NCBI GenBank assembly: GCA_019112625.1 | Contig: DXIW01000001.1 | Location: forward strand, 1-33,306 | DNA: 33,306 bases | From: Candidatus Acutalibacter stercorigallinarum | GTDB lineage: Bacteria; Bacillota; Clostridia; Oscillospirales; Acutalibacteraceae | Reading direction: 5' to 3' | Part shown: piece by piece, positions 1 to 7,680 of the stretch | How the letters are laid out: each line of letters opens with the position of its first letter | Position numbering within the stretch: position 1 is the first letter of the stretch | Position numbers and translations under genes: made by a program | The notes under the pieces: model-generated | Database searches by the model: none | Told to the model about the DNA's origin: nothing | The model's input: only the letters and a program-made list of their open reading frames with translations

Positions 1-1
1 C

Positions 2-133
2 AAAGTGATTCTCCGGGGCGATACCACCACCCGCCCCTTCCCACAATCTCTCTTGCCCAGCCGCGCCCGTCCACCCCGCGCTCCCTTCCTAAAAGTGATT
101 CTCCGAGGCGATACCACCACCCGCCCCTTCCCA
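2..133. repeat. Two direct copies of a 42-bp repeat, 90-bp period
   Basis: The 42 bases at 2-43 recur at 92-133 with a single change (ccggggcg versus ccgaggcg). The intervening 48 bases differ, so only the core is conserved. The left edge of the window cuts the array, so more copies may lie upstream. The sequence is strongly C-rich on the plus strand. The open frame across it encodes low-complexity Pro/Arg-rich peptide and is not a convincing gene. Confidence 0.8.
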
Positions 134-372
134 GTATCCCCTTCCCCCAAACAGCTTCTCTTACATCCACATAGCCATGCACCAACCGACAATCCACGAC
201 ACATAGCGCTCCCCCCTGCCCTCCTACCATCCCCATCCCGGCGGCGCCCGCCCCTCTCCCTTTTCGCAGCGGGCCCCACGGCGAACCACGCCGCCCCCCC
301 TGCCCGCCGTGTTTTCCTCCACCCATTTTTCCTATTTGGAAAAATGGCCCCACGCCCCACCCCCAAACACAG
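134..372. other. Gene-free C-rich intergenic DNA with one inverted repeat
   Basis: No credible coding frame, ribosome binding site or RNA gene is seen here. The only structure is a perfect 10-bp inverted repeat, CCATTTTTCC at 323-332 and GGAAAAATGG at 338-347, with a 5-base spacer and no T-tract. It could be a protein-binding site or a weak hairpin. Confidence 0.6.
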
Positions 373-412
373 AAAAAGGGAGCTGTCCCCGGGCGAACAG
401 CTCCCTTTTTTG
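373..412. terminator. Rho-independent terminator, probably bidirectional
   Basis: A 14-base stem with left arm 373-386 (AAAAAGGGAGCTGT) and right arm 397-411 closes over a 10-base loop and ends in six T on the plus strand. A-rich bases on the left arm make it usable in both directions. It separates the HTH-membrane gene from whatever lies left of the window. Confidence 0.85.
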
Positions 413-527
413 GGCCAAACCGGGCTTGTCAAAGGATTTTGACAGGCTTTTTCGGGCATTTCCAAGTCTTTTTGCTGGACTTTTCCCGCCCGCTCCCCTA
501 GAATAAAACCAGAGAGGAGGGAGCCCT

Positions 528-1631
528 ATGAACATCGGCGACAAGCTGCGAAAAGCCCGGCAAGCCCTGGGCCAGACCCAGGAGCAGGTGGCGGAAGCGG
601 TAGGCGTCAGCCGGCAGACCGTCTCCAACTGGGAGACCGGCCGGTCCCTGCCCGACGTGCTCAGCGTCATCCGCCTCAGCGACCTGTACGGCGTCAGCCT
701 CGACCAGCTGCTGAAAGGGGACGATACCATGCTCCACCACATCGAGGAATCCACCAATACCGTAAAAAGCCGCCAGCGCCTGGCCCGGCTGCTGGAGGTG
801 CTGTCCTTCCTGGTGGTCTGGGCGGTGTGCGTTGCCGTGTTCTGGCTGGGCGGCGGCAGCGACGCCATGGGCTACAGCATCCTGGTGATGTACCTGGTGC
901 TGCCTGTTACCACCTTCGTGTGCGGCCTGCTCATGGGCCTGGACACGTCTTGGCGGGAGCGCCAATGGCTGTTCCTTCTGTACTTCGGGGTGGGGTACGT
1001 GCTGCTGCCCTACGGGACCTTCTCCGCCGCCAATATGCTCACCACCGGCACGTTCCACCTGCCGGAGTGGCAGTACATTCTCTACGGCACGGTGTTCGCC
1101 ATGCAGGGACTTTGCCTGGGCTCCGCCATCCGCTGGGGCCGGGCCCTGCGCCGGTCACCTGGCGACAAACGCCGCCCCCTGTGGGTGTTCGGCGTTGTGT
1201 GGGGGAGCACCGCCTTCCTCCTGTTCAGCCTGCATTTCTACGAGTTTGCCGCCCTGCTGCTGTCCGCCATCTCCCCAGCCCTGGGAGAGGTGTTCGTGTC
1301 CCATCTGCGCCAGGTGCTGGGGGAGGCCCTTTTGTTCCTGCACCTGGCCGCCAGCGGGGCGGCCGCCCTGTGGGCAGGCTGGCGGCTGGAAAAGGACGCC
1401 GCCTGGGCCGGGAAAAAGTGGCTGGCCCTGCCCCTCTGCGGCCTGGCGTTCCTGCTGGGGGGCGGGCTGGGGGCCTGCCTGGTGCCCGTCGGTCCGGCCC
1501 GGGAGCCCTGGCTGTGGCCGGCCGCCTTCTGCCTGGGGGCGGCCCTCCCGGGGTTGGGCATGGCCCTGGGCCGTCTTAGGGACCGCCTGCGGCGGCAGCA
1601 AAATCCCCGCCCCAACGAAAAATCAGACTGA
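528..1631 (+). CDS. XRE-family HTH protein fused to a polytopic membrane domain
   Basis: This is a 367-residue protein. Residues about 1-60 form a Cro/C1-type HTH (GDKLRKARQALGQTQEQVAEAVGVSRQTVSNWETGRSLPD). From about residue 85 onward there are roughly eight hydrophobic segments, so it is a membrane-tethered transcription factor by architecture. The start is ATG 528 after a strong AGAGGAGGGAG site. The membrane part is clearly related to the next gene: both share an SWRERQW or SWKERQW motif, a QYGTF/PYGTF motif and an IRWGR...RRPLWxFGxVWG motif. The HTH suggests the membrane part senses an envelope signal or ligand and the N-terminus acts on DNA; this is inference. Target and ligand cannot be read from the sequence. 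Confidence 0.85.
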   Translation: MNIGDKLRKARQALGQTQEQVAEAVGVSRQTVSNWETGRSLPDVLSVIRLSDLYGVSLDQLLKGDDTMLHHIEESTNTVKSRQRLARLLEVLSFLVVWAVCVAVFWLGGGSDAMGYSILVMYLVLPVTTFVCGLLMGLDTSWRERQWLFLLYFGVGYVLLPYGTFSAANMLTTGTFHLPEWQYILYGTVFAMQGLCLGSAIRWGRALRRSPGDKRRPLWVFGVVWGSTAFLLFSLHFYEFAALLLSAISPALGEVFVSHLRQVLGEALLFLHLAASGAAALWAGWRLEKDAAWAGKKWLALPLCGLAFLLGGGLGACLVPVGPAREPWLWPAAFCLGAALPGLGMALGRLRDRLRRQQNPRPNEKSD

Positions 1632-1668
1632 TTTTTCTAAAAAATTCCTTAAAAAGCGGTAAAATTTA

Positions 1669-1696
1669 TTGCTTTTTCCTCCTTCCCTGTTATACT
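1669..1696 (+). promoter_or_regulatory. Sigma-A-type promoter of the HTH-less membrane paralog
   Basis: A TTGCTT -35 box (1669-1674) and a TATACT -10 box (1691-1696) are separated by 16 bases. They lie about 45 bases before the ATG at 1741, which has a GGGGAGGAGGAG binding site. The second paralog can therefore be transcribed independently of the first. Confidence 0.65.
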
Positions 1697-1740
1697 GAAA
1701 CCAGGAGGCAAACGCGCCTGCCAGGGGAGGAGGAGATGTT

Positions 1741-2628
1741 ATGGGACCTATGACCATTCGGAAAAAACAGGTGGTGGCCTACACCGTGGTGGACGCCGTG
1801 TGCTACGGCCTGTTCTGGGTGCTGGGCGGGGCGGCCATGTTCTACAGCATGTTGGTGCAGTTTTTTGTTTTGCCCCTGTCCCACTTTTTCCTCGCCCTCT
1901 GGCTGGGCCTGGAAAAGTCCTGGAAGGAGCGCCAGTGGTGGCTGCTGCTGTACTTCGGCTTCGGGTATTTCCTCATGCAGTACGGCACCTTCTCCCTGCT
2001 GAATATGGTCTCCGTCGGTAAATTCAACCCACCGGAACCCAGCCTGTTCCTGCTGGGCGCGGCCTGCGCCCTGCCCGGCATGGCTTTGGGCGCTGTCATC
2101 CGGTGGGGGAGGGAGCTGCCCGCCGCTCCCCAGGACCGCCGCCGCCCTCTGTGGGCCTTCGGCCTGGTGTGGGGCGGGTGCGTCACCCTGCAGCTGGGGC
2201 TCCTCTGGCTGCCCATGGTGCTGCAGTTTCCCGGCACGCTTCTGGCCCTGTTCGGGCTGCCCTATTTCCCCTCGGAGGCAGCTATGGCCGTCTTTACGGC
2301 CCTTTCCGACATAGCCTATTTCGCGGGGAGCTGCGGCCTGGCGCAGCTGGCCGGGCTGGCGGCGGGATTCCTGGTGGGCCGCTCCCCCCGGTGGACCGGG
2401 CGGGAGAAAGCCCGTCTGCTGCCCCTCTTCGGCGCGGCGGGGGCCCTGGCCCTGGGGCTGGGCGGCTCCCAGGGCGGTGTTGTAGACTATATGGGCCTGG
2501 ACCTGGAGACATCCCTGCTCCTGCTGCCCCTGGGGTACCTGGCCGGGCAGATCTTGCCCGGGGCAGGGCTGGGGGCCGGCATACTTTTGGCCCGCCGGAA
2601 AAACCCTGTTGACAAACCCCGGCCATAG
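1741..2628 (+). CDS. Polytopic membrane protein, HTH-less paralog of the upstream gene
   Basis: This 295-residue protein has about eight hydrophobic segments and no DNA-binding domain. Residues 1-130 align with the membrane half of the preceding protein, for example LGLEKSWKERQWWLLLYFGFGYFLMQYGTF against LGxxxSWRERQW...GVGYVLLPYGTF, and VIRWGRELPAAPQDRRRPLWAFGLVWG. Tandem duplication with loss or gain of the HTH is the simplest explanation. The two products may pair in the membrane, but this is inference. No catalytic motif is visible and the function is unknown. The last codons contain the -35 box of the metK promoter. Confidence 0.8.
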   Translation: MGPMTIRKKQVVAYTVVDAVCYGLFWVLGGAAMFYSMLVQFFVLPLSHFFLALWLGLEKSWKERQWWLLLYFGFGYFLMQYGTFSLLNMVSVGKFNPPEPSLFLLGAACALPGMALGAVIRWGRELPAAPQDRRRPLWAFGLVWGGCVTLQLGLLWLPMVLQFPGTLLALFGLPYFPSEAAMAVFTALSDIAYFAGSCGLAQLAGLAAGFLVGRSPRWTGREKARLLPLFGAAGALALGLGGSQGGVVDYMGLDLETSLLLLPLGYLAGQILPGAGLGAGILLARRKNPVDKPRP

Positions 2629-2637
2629 TGCTATAAT
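2609..2637 (+). promoter_or_regulatory. Consensus sigma-A promoter for the metK riboswitch transcript
   Basis: TTGACA (2609-2614) and TATAAT (2632-2637) match the consensus exactly, with a 17-base spacer. The -35 box lies inside the end of the preceding reading frame. Transcription should begin near 2644, just before the riboswitch. Confidence 0.93.
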
Positions 2638-2660
2638 TATTCACCAGACAAATGCATATC

Positions 2661-2777
2661 TCCTTATCAAGAGAGGCGGAGGGACAGGCCCTGTGATGCC
2701 CGGCAACCTGCGGAACAGTTGAGCGATCTTCTGGAAGCAAGGTGCCAATTCCTGCGGTGAGAACCGAAAGATGAGGT
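2661..2777 (+). ncRNA. SAM-I (S-box) riboswitch
   Basis: The conserved S-box elements appear in order. They are the P1 strand with AGAGxxGGxGGGA (from about 2663), the GATGCCCGGCAACC core (2695-2708), the AAGGTGCCAATTCC segment (2738-2752) and the closing GAAAGATGAG (2766-2775). The element lies between a consensus promoter and metK and is followed at once by a terminator. S-adenosylmethionine binding is expected to favour termination, which shuts off synthesis of the enzyme that makes SAM. The family is well established; the switch behaviour here is inferred from context. Confidence 0.96.
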
Positions 2778-2782
2778 TTTTG

Positions 2783-2815
2783 GGACCCTCGTTTTTCGAG
2801 CGGTCCTTTTCTTTT
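2783..2815 (+). terminator. Riboswitch expression-platform terminator
   Basis: GGACC plus CTCG pairs with CGAG plus GGTCC around a five-T loop, followed by TTTTCTTTTT. It sits directly after the SAM-I aptamer and before the metK ribosome binding site, as expected for transcription attenuation. Confidence 0.9.
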
Positions 2816-2845
2816 TAGGGAGATGGAATGAAAGGAGCTTGCCTT

Positions 2846-4021
2846 ATGAAACTGTTCACTTCCGAATCCGTGACCGAAGGCCATCCCGACAAAATCTGCG
2901 ACCAGGTGTCCGACGCGGTGCTGGACGCCATTTTGGCGAAGGACCCCCAGGCCCACGTGGCCTGCGAGACCTTCGCCACCACCGGGGTCATCCAGGTGAT
3001 GGGGGAGATCACCACCACCTGCTATGTGGACATCCCCGCCATCGTCCGGGACGTGGTGAAGTCCATCGGCTACGACGACCCCCGCTGCGGGTTCGACGGC
3101 AACACCTGCGCCGTGCTCACCGCCATCGACACCCAGTCGCCGGACATCGCCATGGGCGTCAACCAGTCCCTGGAGGCCAAAAACGGGGAGACCGACGAGA
3201 ACTCCCTCACCGGCGCCGGGGACCAGGGCATGATGTTCGGCTACGCCTGCGACGAGACCCCCGAGTACATGCCCCTGGCCATCTCCCTCTCCCACAAGCT
3301 GGCCAAGCAGCTGGCCCAGGTGCGCAAGGACGGCACCCTCAGCTACCTGCGGCCCGACGGCAAGACCCAGGTCACCGTGGAGTATGACGGGGACCAGGTC
3401 AAGCGCATCGACGCCATCGTCATCTCCGCCCAGCACGACGAGGACGTAAAGCTGGAGAAGCTGAAGAAGGACCTGATCAAATATGTGATCAAGCCCGTGG
3501 TCCCCAGCGAATTGGTGGACAAGGAGACCCGGATCTTCATCAATCCCACAGGCCGGTTCGTTATCGGCGGTCCGGTGGGGGATACGGGCCTCACCGGCCG
3601 GAAGATCATCGTGGACACCTACGGCGGCTACGGCCGCCACGGGGGCGGCTGCTTCTCCGGCAAGGACCCCACCAAGGTGGACCGCTCCGCCGCCTACGCC
3701 GCCCGCTGGGTGGCCAAGAACATCGTGGCCGCGGGCCTGGCCCGGCGCTGCGAGGTGGAGCTGGCCTACGCCATCGGCGTGGCCCGGCCCGTGTCCATCA
3801 TGGTGGACACCTTCGGCACCGGCACCGTCTCCGACGAGAAGCTGGCCCAGGCCGTGCAGCAGGTCTTTGACCTGCGGCCCACGGCCATCATCAACACCCT
3901 GGACCTGCGCCGGCCCATCTACCGCCCCCTGGCCGCCTACGGCCACATGGGCCGGGAGGACCTGGACGTGGCCTGGGAGGCGGTCAACCGCACCCAGGAG
4001 CTGCTGGACGCCGTAAAATAA
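2846..4021 (+). CDS. metK: S-adenosylmethionine synthetase
   Basis: This enzyme makes SAM from methionine and ATP in the cytoplasm. The 391-residue product has the family's usual length. The N-terminus carries [17 protein letters not shown] (ATP and methionine binding), [12 protein letters not shown] is the central signature, and [28 protein letters not shown] is the C-terminal phosphate-binding signature. ATG 2846 is preferred over ATG 2828 because AAAGGAG (2831-2837) stands nine bases before it and would lie inside the coding region of the longer form. Upstream SAM-I riboswitch control fits the function. A GC-rich hairpin follows the stop codon. Confidence 0.97.
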   Translation: MKLFTSESVTEGHPDKICDQVSDAVLDAILAKDPQAHVACETFATTGVIQVMGEITTTCYVDIPAIVRDVVKSIGYDDPRCGFDGNTCAVLTAIDTQSPDIAMGVNQSLEAKNGETDENSLTGAGDQGMMFGYACDETPEYMPLAISLSHKLAKQLAQVRKDGTLSYLRPDGKTQVTVEYDGDQVKRIDAIVISAQHDEDVKLEKLKKDLIKYVIKPVVPSELVDKETRIFINPTGRFVIGGPVGDTGLTGRKIIVDTYGGYGRHGGGCFSGKDPTKVDRSAAYAARWVAKNIVAAGLARRCEVELAYAIGVARPVSIMVDTFGTGTVSDEKLAQAVQQVFDLRPTAIINTLDLRRPIYRPLAAYGHMGREDLDVAWEAVNRTQELLDAVK

Positions 4022-4030
4022 TCCCCCCCG

Positions 4031-4056
4031 ATGCCAGTGCGCCGCACTGGCATTTT
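4031..4056 (+). terminator. Hairpin after metK, possible weak terminator
   Basis: ATGCCAGTGC (4031-4040) pairs perfectly with GCACTGGCAT (4044-4053) around a three-base loop. Only a short T run follows, so termination may be partial and the next genes could be read from the metK promoter. Confidence 0.6.
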
Positions 4057-4120
4057 GGCGCTTTTGGGGGACGCACCCCCAGGCCCGCCCCCGCATAGGA
4101 TGGCCTGTGGAGGTGAGCCT

Positions 4121-4474
4121 ATGAGCGTGGCGGTGTGCGTGGTGTGCGCGGTGCTGATGGTCTTTGGCGTGACGGAGCTGGTGCGGGTGGTGTCCTTCTG
4201 GTGGCGCAAGCAGGAGACGGCCCGGCCCTTCTCCATCGTGGTGGAGCCAAAGGGCCCCCAGGACTGCGAGGCCGCGGTGCGGGCCGTGGCCGAGCGGGTG
4301 CGCTGGCTGGACCTGGCCGGGCCCTGCCGCATTTTGTGCGTGGACCGGCAGGGGGACCCGGAGCTGGAGAAGATCTGCCGGTTTTTGGCCCTGCAATATC
4401 CGTACTTACAGGTTTGCAAACGGGAAGATCTGGTGTATCATATACTGGACGAGAATTGGGCGGGGCCGCGGTGA
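4121..4474 (+). CDS. Small single-pass membrane protein of unknown function
   Basis: A 117-residue product is obtained from ATG 4121, which follows a GGAGGTGAG binding site. A longer frame from 4031 runs through the metK hairpin and lacks a binding site, so it is rejected. Residues about 3-25 are hydrophobic (VCVVCAVLMVFGVTELVRVVSF), giving one membrane anchor. The rest is a soluble domain of about 90 residues with alternating strand/helix character (RILCVDRQGDPELEKICRFLA). No family is recognised with confidence. The gene ends 25 bases before recD2 and shares its direction, so the two are probably co-transcribed. Confidence 0.7.
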   Translation: MSVAVCVVCAVLMVFGVTELVRVVSFWWRKQETARPFSIVVEPKGPQDCEAAVRAVAERVRWLDLAGPCRILCVDRQGDPELEKICRFLALQYPYLQVCKREDLVYHILDENWAGPR

Positions 4475-4499
4475 CGGCCCCCGGAAAGGGAACGGGACT

Positions 4500-6740
4500 G
4501 TGGCGGAAAACGAGAAAAGCCTGTTGGAGCTCTCCGGTTCGGTAGAGCGGGTGGTGTACCACAACGACAAAAACCAATATACCGTGCTGGAGCTGGCCGC
4601 CGCCGACGGCCTGGTGACGGTGGTGGGCAGCTTCCCCTTCGTCAGCGAGGGGGAGGAGCTGCGGGTCTACGGCGCCTGGGACGTGCACCCCTCCTTCGGG
4701 GAGCAGTTCAAGGCTACGGCCTTCGAGCGGGCCCGGCCCGCCAGCACCGCCGCCATGCTGAAGTACCTGTCCTCCGGGGCGGTGAAGGGCATCGGCCCGG
4801 CCACGGCCCGGCGCATCATCCAGACCTTCGGGGCCAAGGCCCTGGAGGTCATCGAGAACGAGCCGGAGCGCCTGGCCCAGATCAAGGGCATCACAAAAGA
4901 GAAGGCCCTGGAGATCAGCCAGGAGCTCAAGCGGGTCTACGGCATCCGGGAGCTCATGGCCTTTCTGGGGGCCTACGGCGTGCGCCCCGAGGACGCGGTG
5001 CTGGTGTGGAAGGAGTACGGCCAGGGCTCTATCAGCTGCATCCAGGAGGACCCCTACTGCCTGTGCGGCCCCGGGCTGGAGTTGAGCTTCCAGATCGCCG
5101 ACTCCATCGCCGAGAGCATGGAGATGCCCCGGGACGACTCGGGCCGGGTGCAGGCGGGCCTTCTGTACGTGCTGCGCCACAACCTGAACAACGGCCACAC
5201 CTGCCTGCCCGCCGGAAAGCTGTGCGAGGCTGCCGCCAGCCTGCTGGGAGTGGAGCTGGAGCTGGCCCAGGACGCATTGTACACCCTGTGCGAGAACTTC
5301 ACCCTCATGCGGGAGGAGTTTGACGGCAAGGCCTACATTTTCCTCCAGCGGCAGCACCTGTCGGAGGAGTACATCGCCGCCCGGATGAAGGCCCTGCTGC
5401 GCCTGCCCCCGCCCCCCATCGGCGGGGCGGACATCCAGATCGCGGCCATCGAGGAGGAGCGGGGCATCCGCTACGCGGACAAGCAGCGGGAGGCCATCCG
5501 GGCCGCCATGGAGCAGGGGGTGCTGCTCCTCACCGGCGGCCCCGGCACCGGAAAGACCACCACCTTAAACGCCATCATCCACATCTTAAAGCAGGCGGGG
5601 CAGCGGGTGTTCCTGGCCGCCCCCACCGGCCGGGCCGCCAAGCGCATGAGCGAGCTCACCGGGGAGGAGGCCAAGACTATCCACCGCATGCTCCAGGTGG
5701 ACTGGGACGAGCGGGACGAGCCGGTGTTCACCCGCAACGAGCGCAACCCCTTAGAGTGCGACTGCCTGGTCATCGACGAGCTGTCCATGGTGGACGACTA
5801 CGTGTTCGAAAGCGTGCTGCGAGCCCTGCCCCTGTCCTGCCGGCTGATTCTGGTGGGGGACAGCGACCAGCTCCCCAGCGTGGGGGCGGGCAACGTGCTG
5901 GGGGATCTGATCGCCTCCGGCCTGTTCCCCACGGTGCAGCTGAAGGAGATCTTCCGCCAGTCCATGGAGAGCCTCATCGTCACCAGCGCCCACCGCATTG
6001 TGGAGGGCAAGCTGCCGGAGCTCCGCCGCCGGGACAGCGACTTCTTCTTCCTCGCCGAGGACGACGTGGCCCGGGCGGCAAAGCTCATCGTGGATTTGTG
6101 CGCCCGGCGGCTGCCCAAAAGCTACGGCTACTCCCCGGTGGGGGACATCCAGGTGCTGTGCCCCGGCCGCAAGGGGGAGCTGGGCACCGTGGAGCTGAAC
6201 ACCCACCTGCGGGAGGCCATCAACCCCCCGGCGAAGGACAAGCCCGAGGTCAAGGTAAACGGCGCCCTGTTCCGCCTGGGGGACAAGGTGATGCAGATCA
6301 AAAACGACTACCAGCTCCCCTGGACAAAGGAGGACGACACCAGCGGCCAGGGGGTGTTCAACGGGGACATGGGGGTCATCACCCGCATCGACCGGGCCGG
6401 GGGCGCCATCGAGGTGCGCATCGACGACAAGGACGTGCTCTACGACCTGGAGCACGCCGCCAACGAGCTGGAGCCCGCCTACGCCGCCACGGTCCACAAA
6501 AGCCAGGGCAACGAGTTCACCGCCGTGGTGATGCCCGTGCTCCGGGTGCCCGGCCAGCTGTGCTACCGCAACCTCCTGTACACCGGGGTCACCCGGGCCA
6601 AGCAGCTGCTCATCCTGGTGGGGCAGCAGGGGGTCGTCTCCGCCATGATTGCCAACGACAAAAAGACCCGGCGCTATACCGGCTTGGCCCGTTTTCTAAA
6701 GCGGGAGGACAAGGGCTGGGGTGACGGCTCCGCCGTGTAA
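4500..6740 (+). CDS. recD2: RecD2-type SF1B DNA helicase
   Basis: A 746-residue ATP-dependent 5'-3' DNA helicase of the RecD-like family found in bacteria without RecBC. Residues 1-85 are the N-terminal OB-like domain. Residues about 90-140 are helix-hairpin-helix (VKGIGPATARRI, IKGITKEKALEI). Walker A GGPGTGKT is at 346-353, the Walker B region LVIDELSMVDD at about 423-433, and motif III GDSDQLPSVGAGN near 453. The C-terminal UvrD-like part has ATVHKSQGNEFTAVVMP and LLYTGVTRAKQLLILVG. The start is a GTG at 4500 behind GGAAAGGG. The family acts in DNA repair and replication-fork maintenance. Nothing in the sequence suggests damage to the gene. Confidence 0.93.
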   Translation: MAENEKSLLELSGSVERVVYHNDKNQYTVLELAAADGLVTVVGSFPFVSEGEELRVYGAWDVHPSFGEQFKATAFERARPASTAAMLKYLSSGAVKGIGPATARRIIQTFGAKALEVIENEPERLAQIKGITKEKALEISQELKRVYGIRELMAFLGAYGVRPEDAVLVWKEYGQGSISCIQEDPYCLCGPGLELSFQIADSIAESMEMPRDDSGRVQAGLLYVLRHNLNNGHTCLPAGKLCEAAASLLGVELELAQDALYTLCENFTLMREEFDGKAYIFLQRQHLSEEYIAARMKALLRLPPPPIGGADIQIAAIEEERGIRYADKQREAIRAAMEQGVLLLTGGPGTGKTTTLNAIIHILKQAGQRVFLAAPTGRAAKRMSELTGEEAKTIHRMLQVDWDERDEPVFTRNERNPLECDCLVIDELSMVDDYVFESVLRALPLSCRLILVGDSDQLPSVGAGNVLGDLIASGLFPTVQLKEIFRQSMESLIVTSAHRIVEGKLPELRRRDSDFFFLAEDDVARAAKLIVDLCARRLPKSYGYSPVGDIQVLCPGRKGELGTVELNTHLREAINPPAKDKPEVKVNGALFRLGDKVMQIKNDYQLPWTKEDDTSGQGVFNGDMGVITRIDRAGGAIEVRIDDKDVLYDLEHAANELEPAYAATVHKSQGNEFTAVVMPVLRVPGQLCYRNLLYTGVTRAKQLLILVGQQGVVSAMIANDKKTRRYTGLARFLKREDKGWGDGSAV

Positions 6741-6873
6741 CGCATAAAAAAAGCACTGGCGCCCCATATCTCCCAATGGCCTGCGGATACGGCTCCAATG
6801 CAATAGCCCACCCGGCGGCGGGCAATTATATCTTTTGTCCATTTTGCGTTCTATCCCGTTTTCAGCGGGTTCG

Positions 6874-7110
6874 TCAAGGCTTTCTGTGTTTCCTGGGATA
6901 GGGGCGCATGTCGTCTGTAAGCCCCATGAGATAGTCCATACTGGTGCCGTAAAATTGCGCTAGGACCATCAGCGTCTCTGTGGGGGGGACGCGTTCCCCC
7001 CGTTCATATTTGGAAAGCAAGGTTTGTTCAATGCCGGTTTCCATCTGGACGGCCACCTGGGTCAACCGTTTTTGTTTCCGCAGCGCTTTCAATCGGCTCT
7101 CCTGTTTCAT
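6874..7110 (-). CDS. XRE-family transcriptional repressor (small)
   Basis: The product is 78 residues from ATG 7110 (minus strand), with AGAGGTG about six bases upstream; a GTG nine bases further out would swallow that site. The protein is almost entirely a Cro/C1-type HTH: LKALRKQKRLTQVAVQMETGIEQTLLSKYERGERVPPTETLMVLAQFYGTSMDYLMGLTDD. It lies divergently from a membrane protein gene. The intervening region contains a near-perfect palindrome in the opposing promoter and a weaker copy over its own start, so it probably represses both genes. The effector is unknown because there is no sensor domain. Confidence 0.88.
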   Translation of the reverse strand: MKQESRLKALRKQKRLTQVAVQMETGIEQTLLSKYERGERVPPTETLMVLAQFYGTSMDYLMGLTDDMRPYPRKHRKP

Positions 7111-7124
7111 GGGCTTCACCTCTT

Positions 7125-7143
7125 ATAGAACATTTTGGCATAA
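7125..7143. promoter_or_regulatory. Weak second operator near the XRE gene start
   Basis: ATAGAACA (7125-7132) repeats the half-site of the stronger palindrome at 7157-7175. The 19-base window, read on the minus strand, matches 14 of 19 positions of that palindrome. Its position just upstream of the repressor's own binding site suggests autoregulation. Confidence 0.45.
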
Positions 7144-7149
7144 ATGCTC

Positions 7150-7178
7150 TTGACTGATAGAACAAATTGTCCTATTAT
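7150..7178 (+). promoter_or_regulatory. Promoter with embedded 19-bp operator palindrome
   Basis: TTGACT (-35, 7150-7155) and TATTAT (-10, 7173-7178) are 17 bases apart. Between them lies ATAGAACAA-A-TTGTCCTAT (7157-7175), whose arms match at 8 of 9 positions. A protein bound there would block RNA polymerase directly. The divergent XRE protein is the obvious candidate. Confidence 0.8.
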
Positions 7179-7218
7179 AGAGGTGAGCTCAAAAAGGATA
7201 GAGAGGGGATGTTCGCGT

Positions 7219-7629
7219 ATGCGCAACAATCGAACGGGTTGGATGAAGCTCTTGCGGGTGATGGCCTGGATCCTCTTTGGGATCATTGTCTTGTTTGGCT
7301 TGGTGTATGGATCATTTTTTGGGCTGCCCTGGATACTCCTGATAGTGCCCTTGGCGGTGCTGCTGGCCTTTTGCCTGGTGGCGGGTTTCTTTTTGAAGCT
7401 GGATCTTCTGGAGGACTACCACTCCATGCGCCTGTCCCTAGAAGCCATCGAGCGTTCCCTGCGGGGGAAGGGCGGTGGGGGTACGCCCGGTGGCCCAGTG
7501 GAGGAAGCCTTGGCCCTCATGGAAGACGATATGGAAGACGGTTGGGAAGAGGAGACGGACGGCGAAGAGCCGGTCTACTTCAACGGCCAATTGAAGAAGC
7601 GCAAAGAGATAGAGGAAAAAGACCTCTAA
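7219..7629 (+). CDS. Small membrane protein with two TM segments and acidic tail
   Basis: The product is 136 residues from ATG 7219, about ten bases after GAGAGGGG. The longer frame from 7144 begins upstream of the -10 box and is therefore ruled out. Two long hydrophobic stretches occupy about residues 8-28 and 32-56 (LLRVMAWILFGIIVLFGLVYG; WILLIVPLAVLLAFCLVAGFF). A short linker and a strongly acidic tail (EDDMEDGWEEETDGEEP) follow, ending in a basic/acidic stretch KKRKEIEEKDL. It is controlled by the divergent XRE promoter. Function is unknown; the layout resembles a stress- or mobile-element-responsive repressor-target pair. Confidence 0.75.
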   Translation: MRNNRTGWMKLLRVMAWILFGIIVLFGLVYGSFFGLPWILLIVPLAVLLAFCLVAGFFLKLDLLEDYHSMRLSLEAIERSLRGKGGGGTPGGPVEEALALMEDDMEDGWEEETDGEEPVYFNGQLKKRKEIEEKDL

Positions 7630-7638
7630 AAAAGGAAG

Positions 7639-7668
7639 AAGAGAGCCGAAAGGCTCTCTTCTTTTTAT
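7639..7668. terminator. Bidirectional terminator between convergent genes
   Basis: AAGAGAGCC (7639-7647) pairs perfectly with GGCTCTCTT (7652-7660) around GAAA, followed by CTTTTT on the plus strand. On the minus strand the stem is followed by a C/T-rich run ending in seven T. It serves the small membrane protein and the ABC operon. Confidence 0.9.
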
Positions 7669-7680
7669 CTCCAGGCTGCT

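Noticed and set aside
5-442. 145-residue open frame at the left edge
   Set aside because: It runs through direct repeats and a terminator, is Pro/Arg-rich with no binding site, and is explained by the C-rich repeat DNA.
439-504. Promoter for the HTH-membrane gene built from TTGACA at 439-444
   Set aside because: No -10 box is found 16-18 bases downstream, and the nearest good one (TAGAAT 499-504) is too far away, so the promoter is not assigned.
2294-4396. 700-residue open frame on the minus strand across metK
   Set aside because: It spans the SAM riboswitch, a terminator and metK in antisense, has no recognisable domain and no ribosome binding site.
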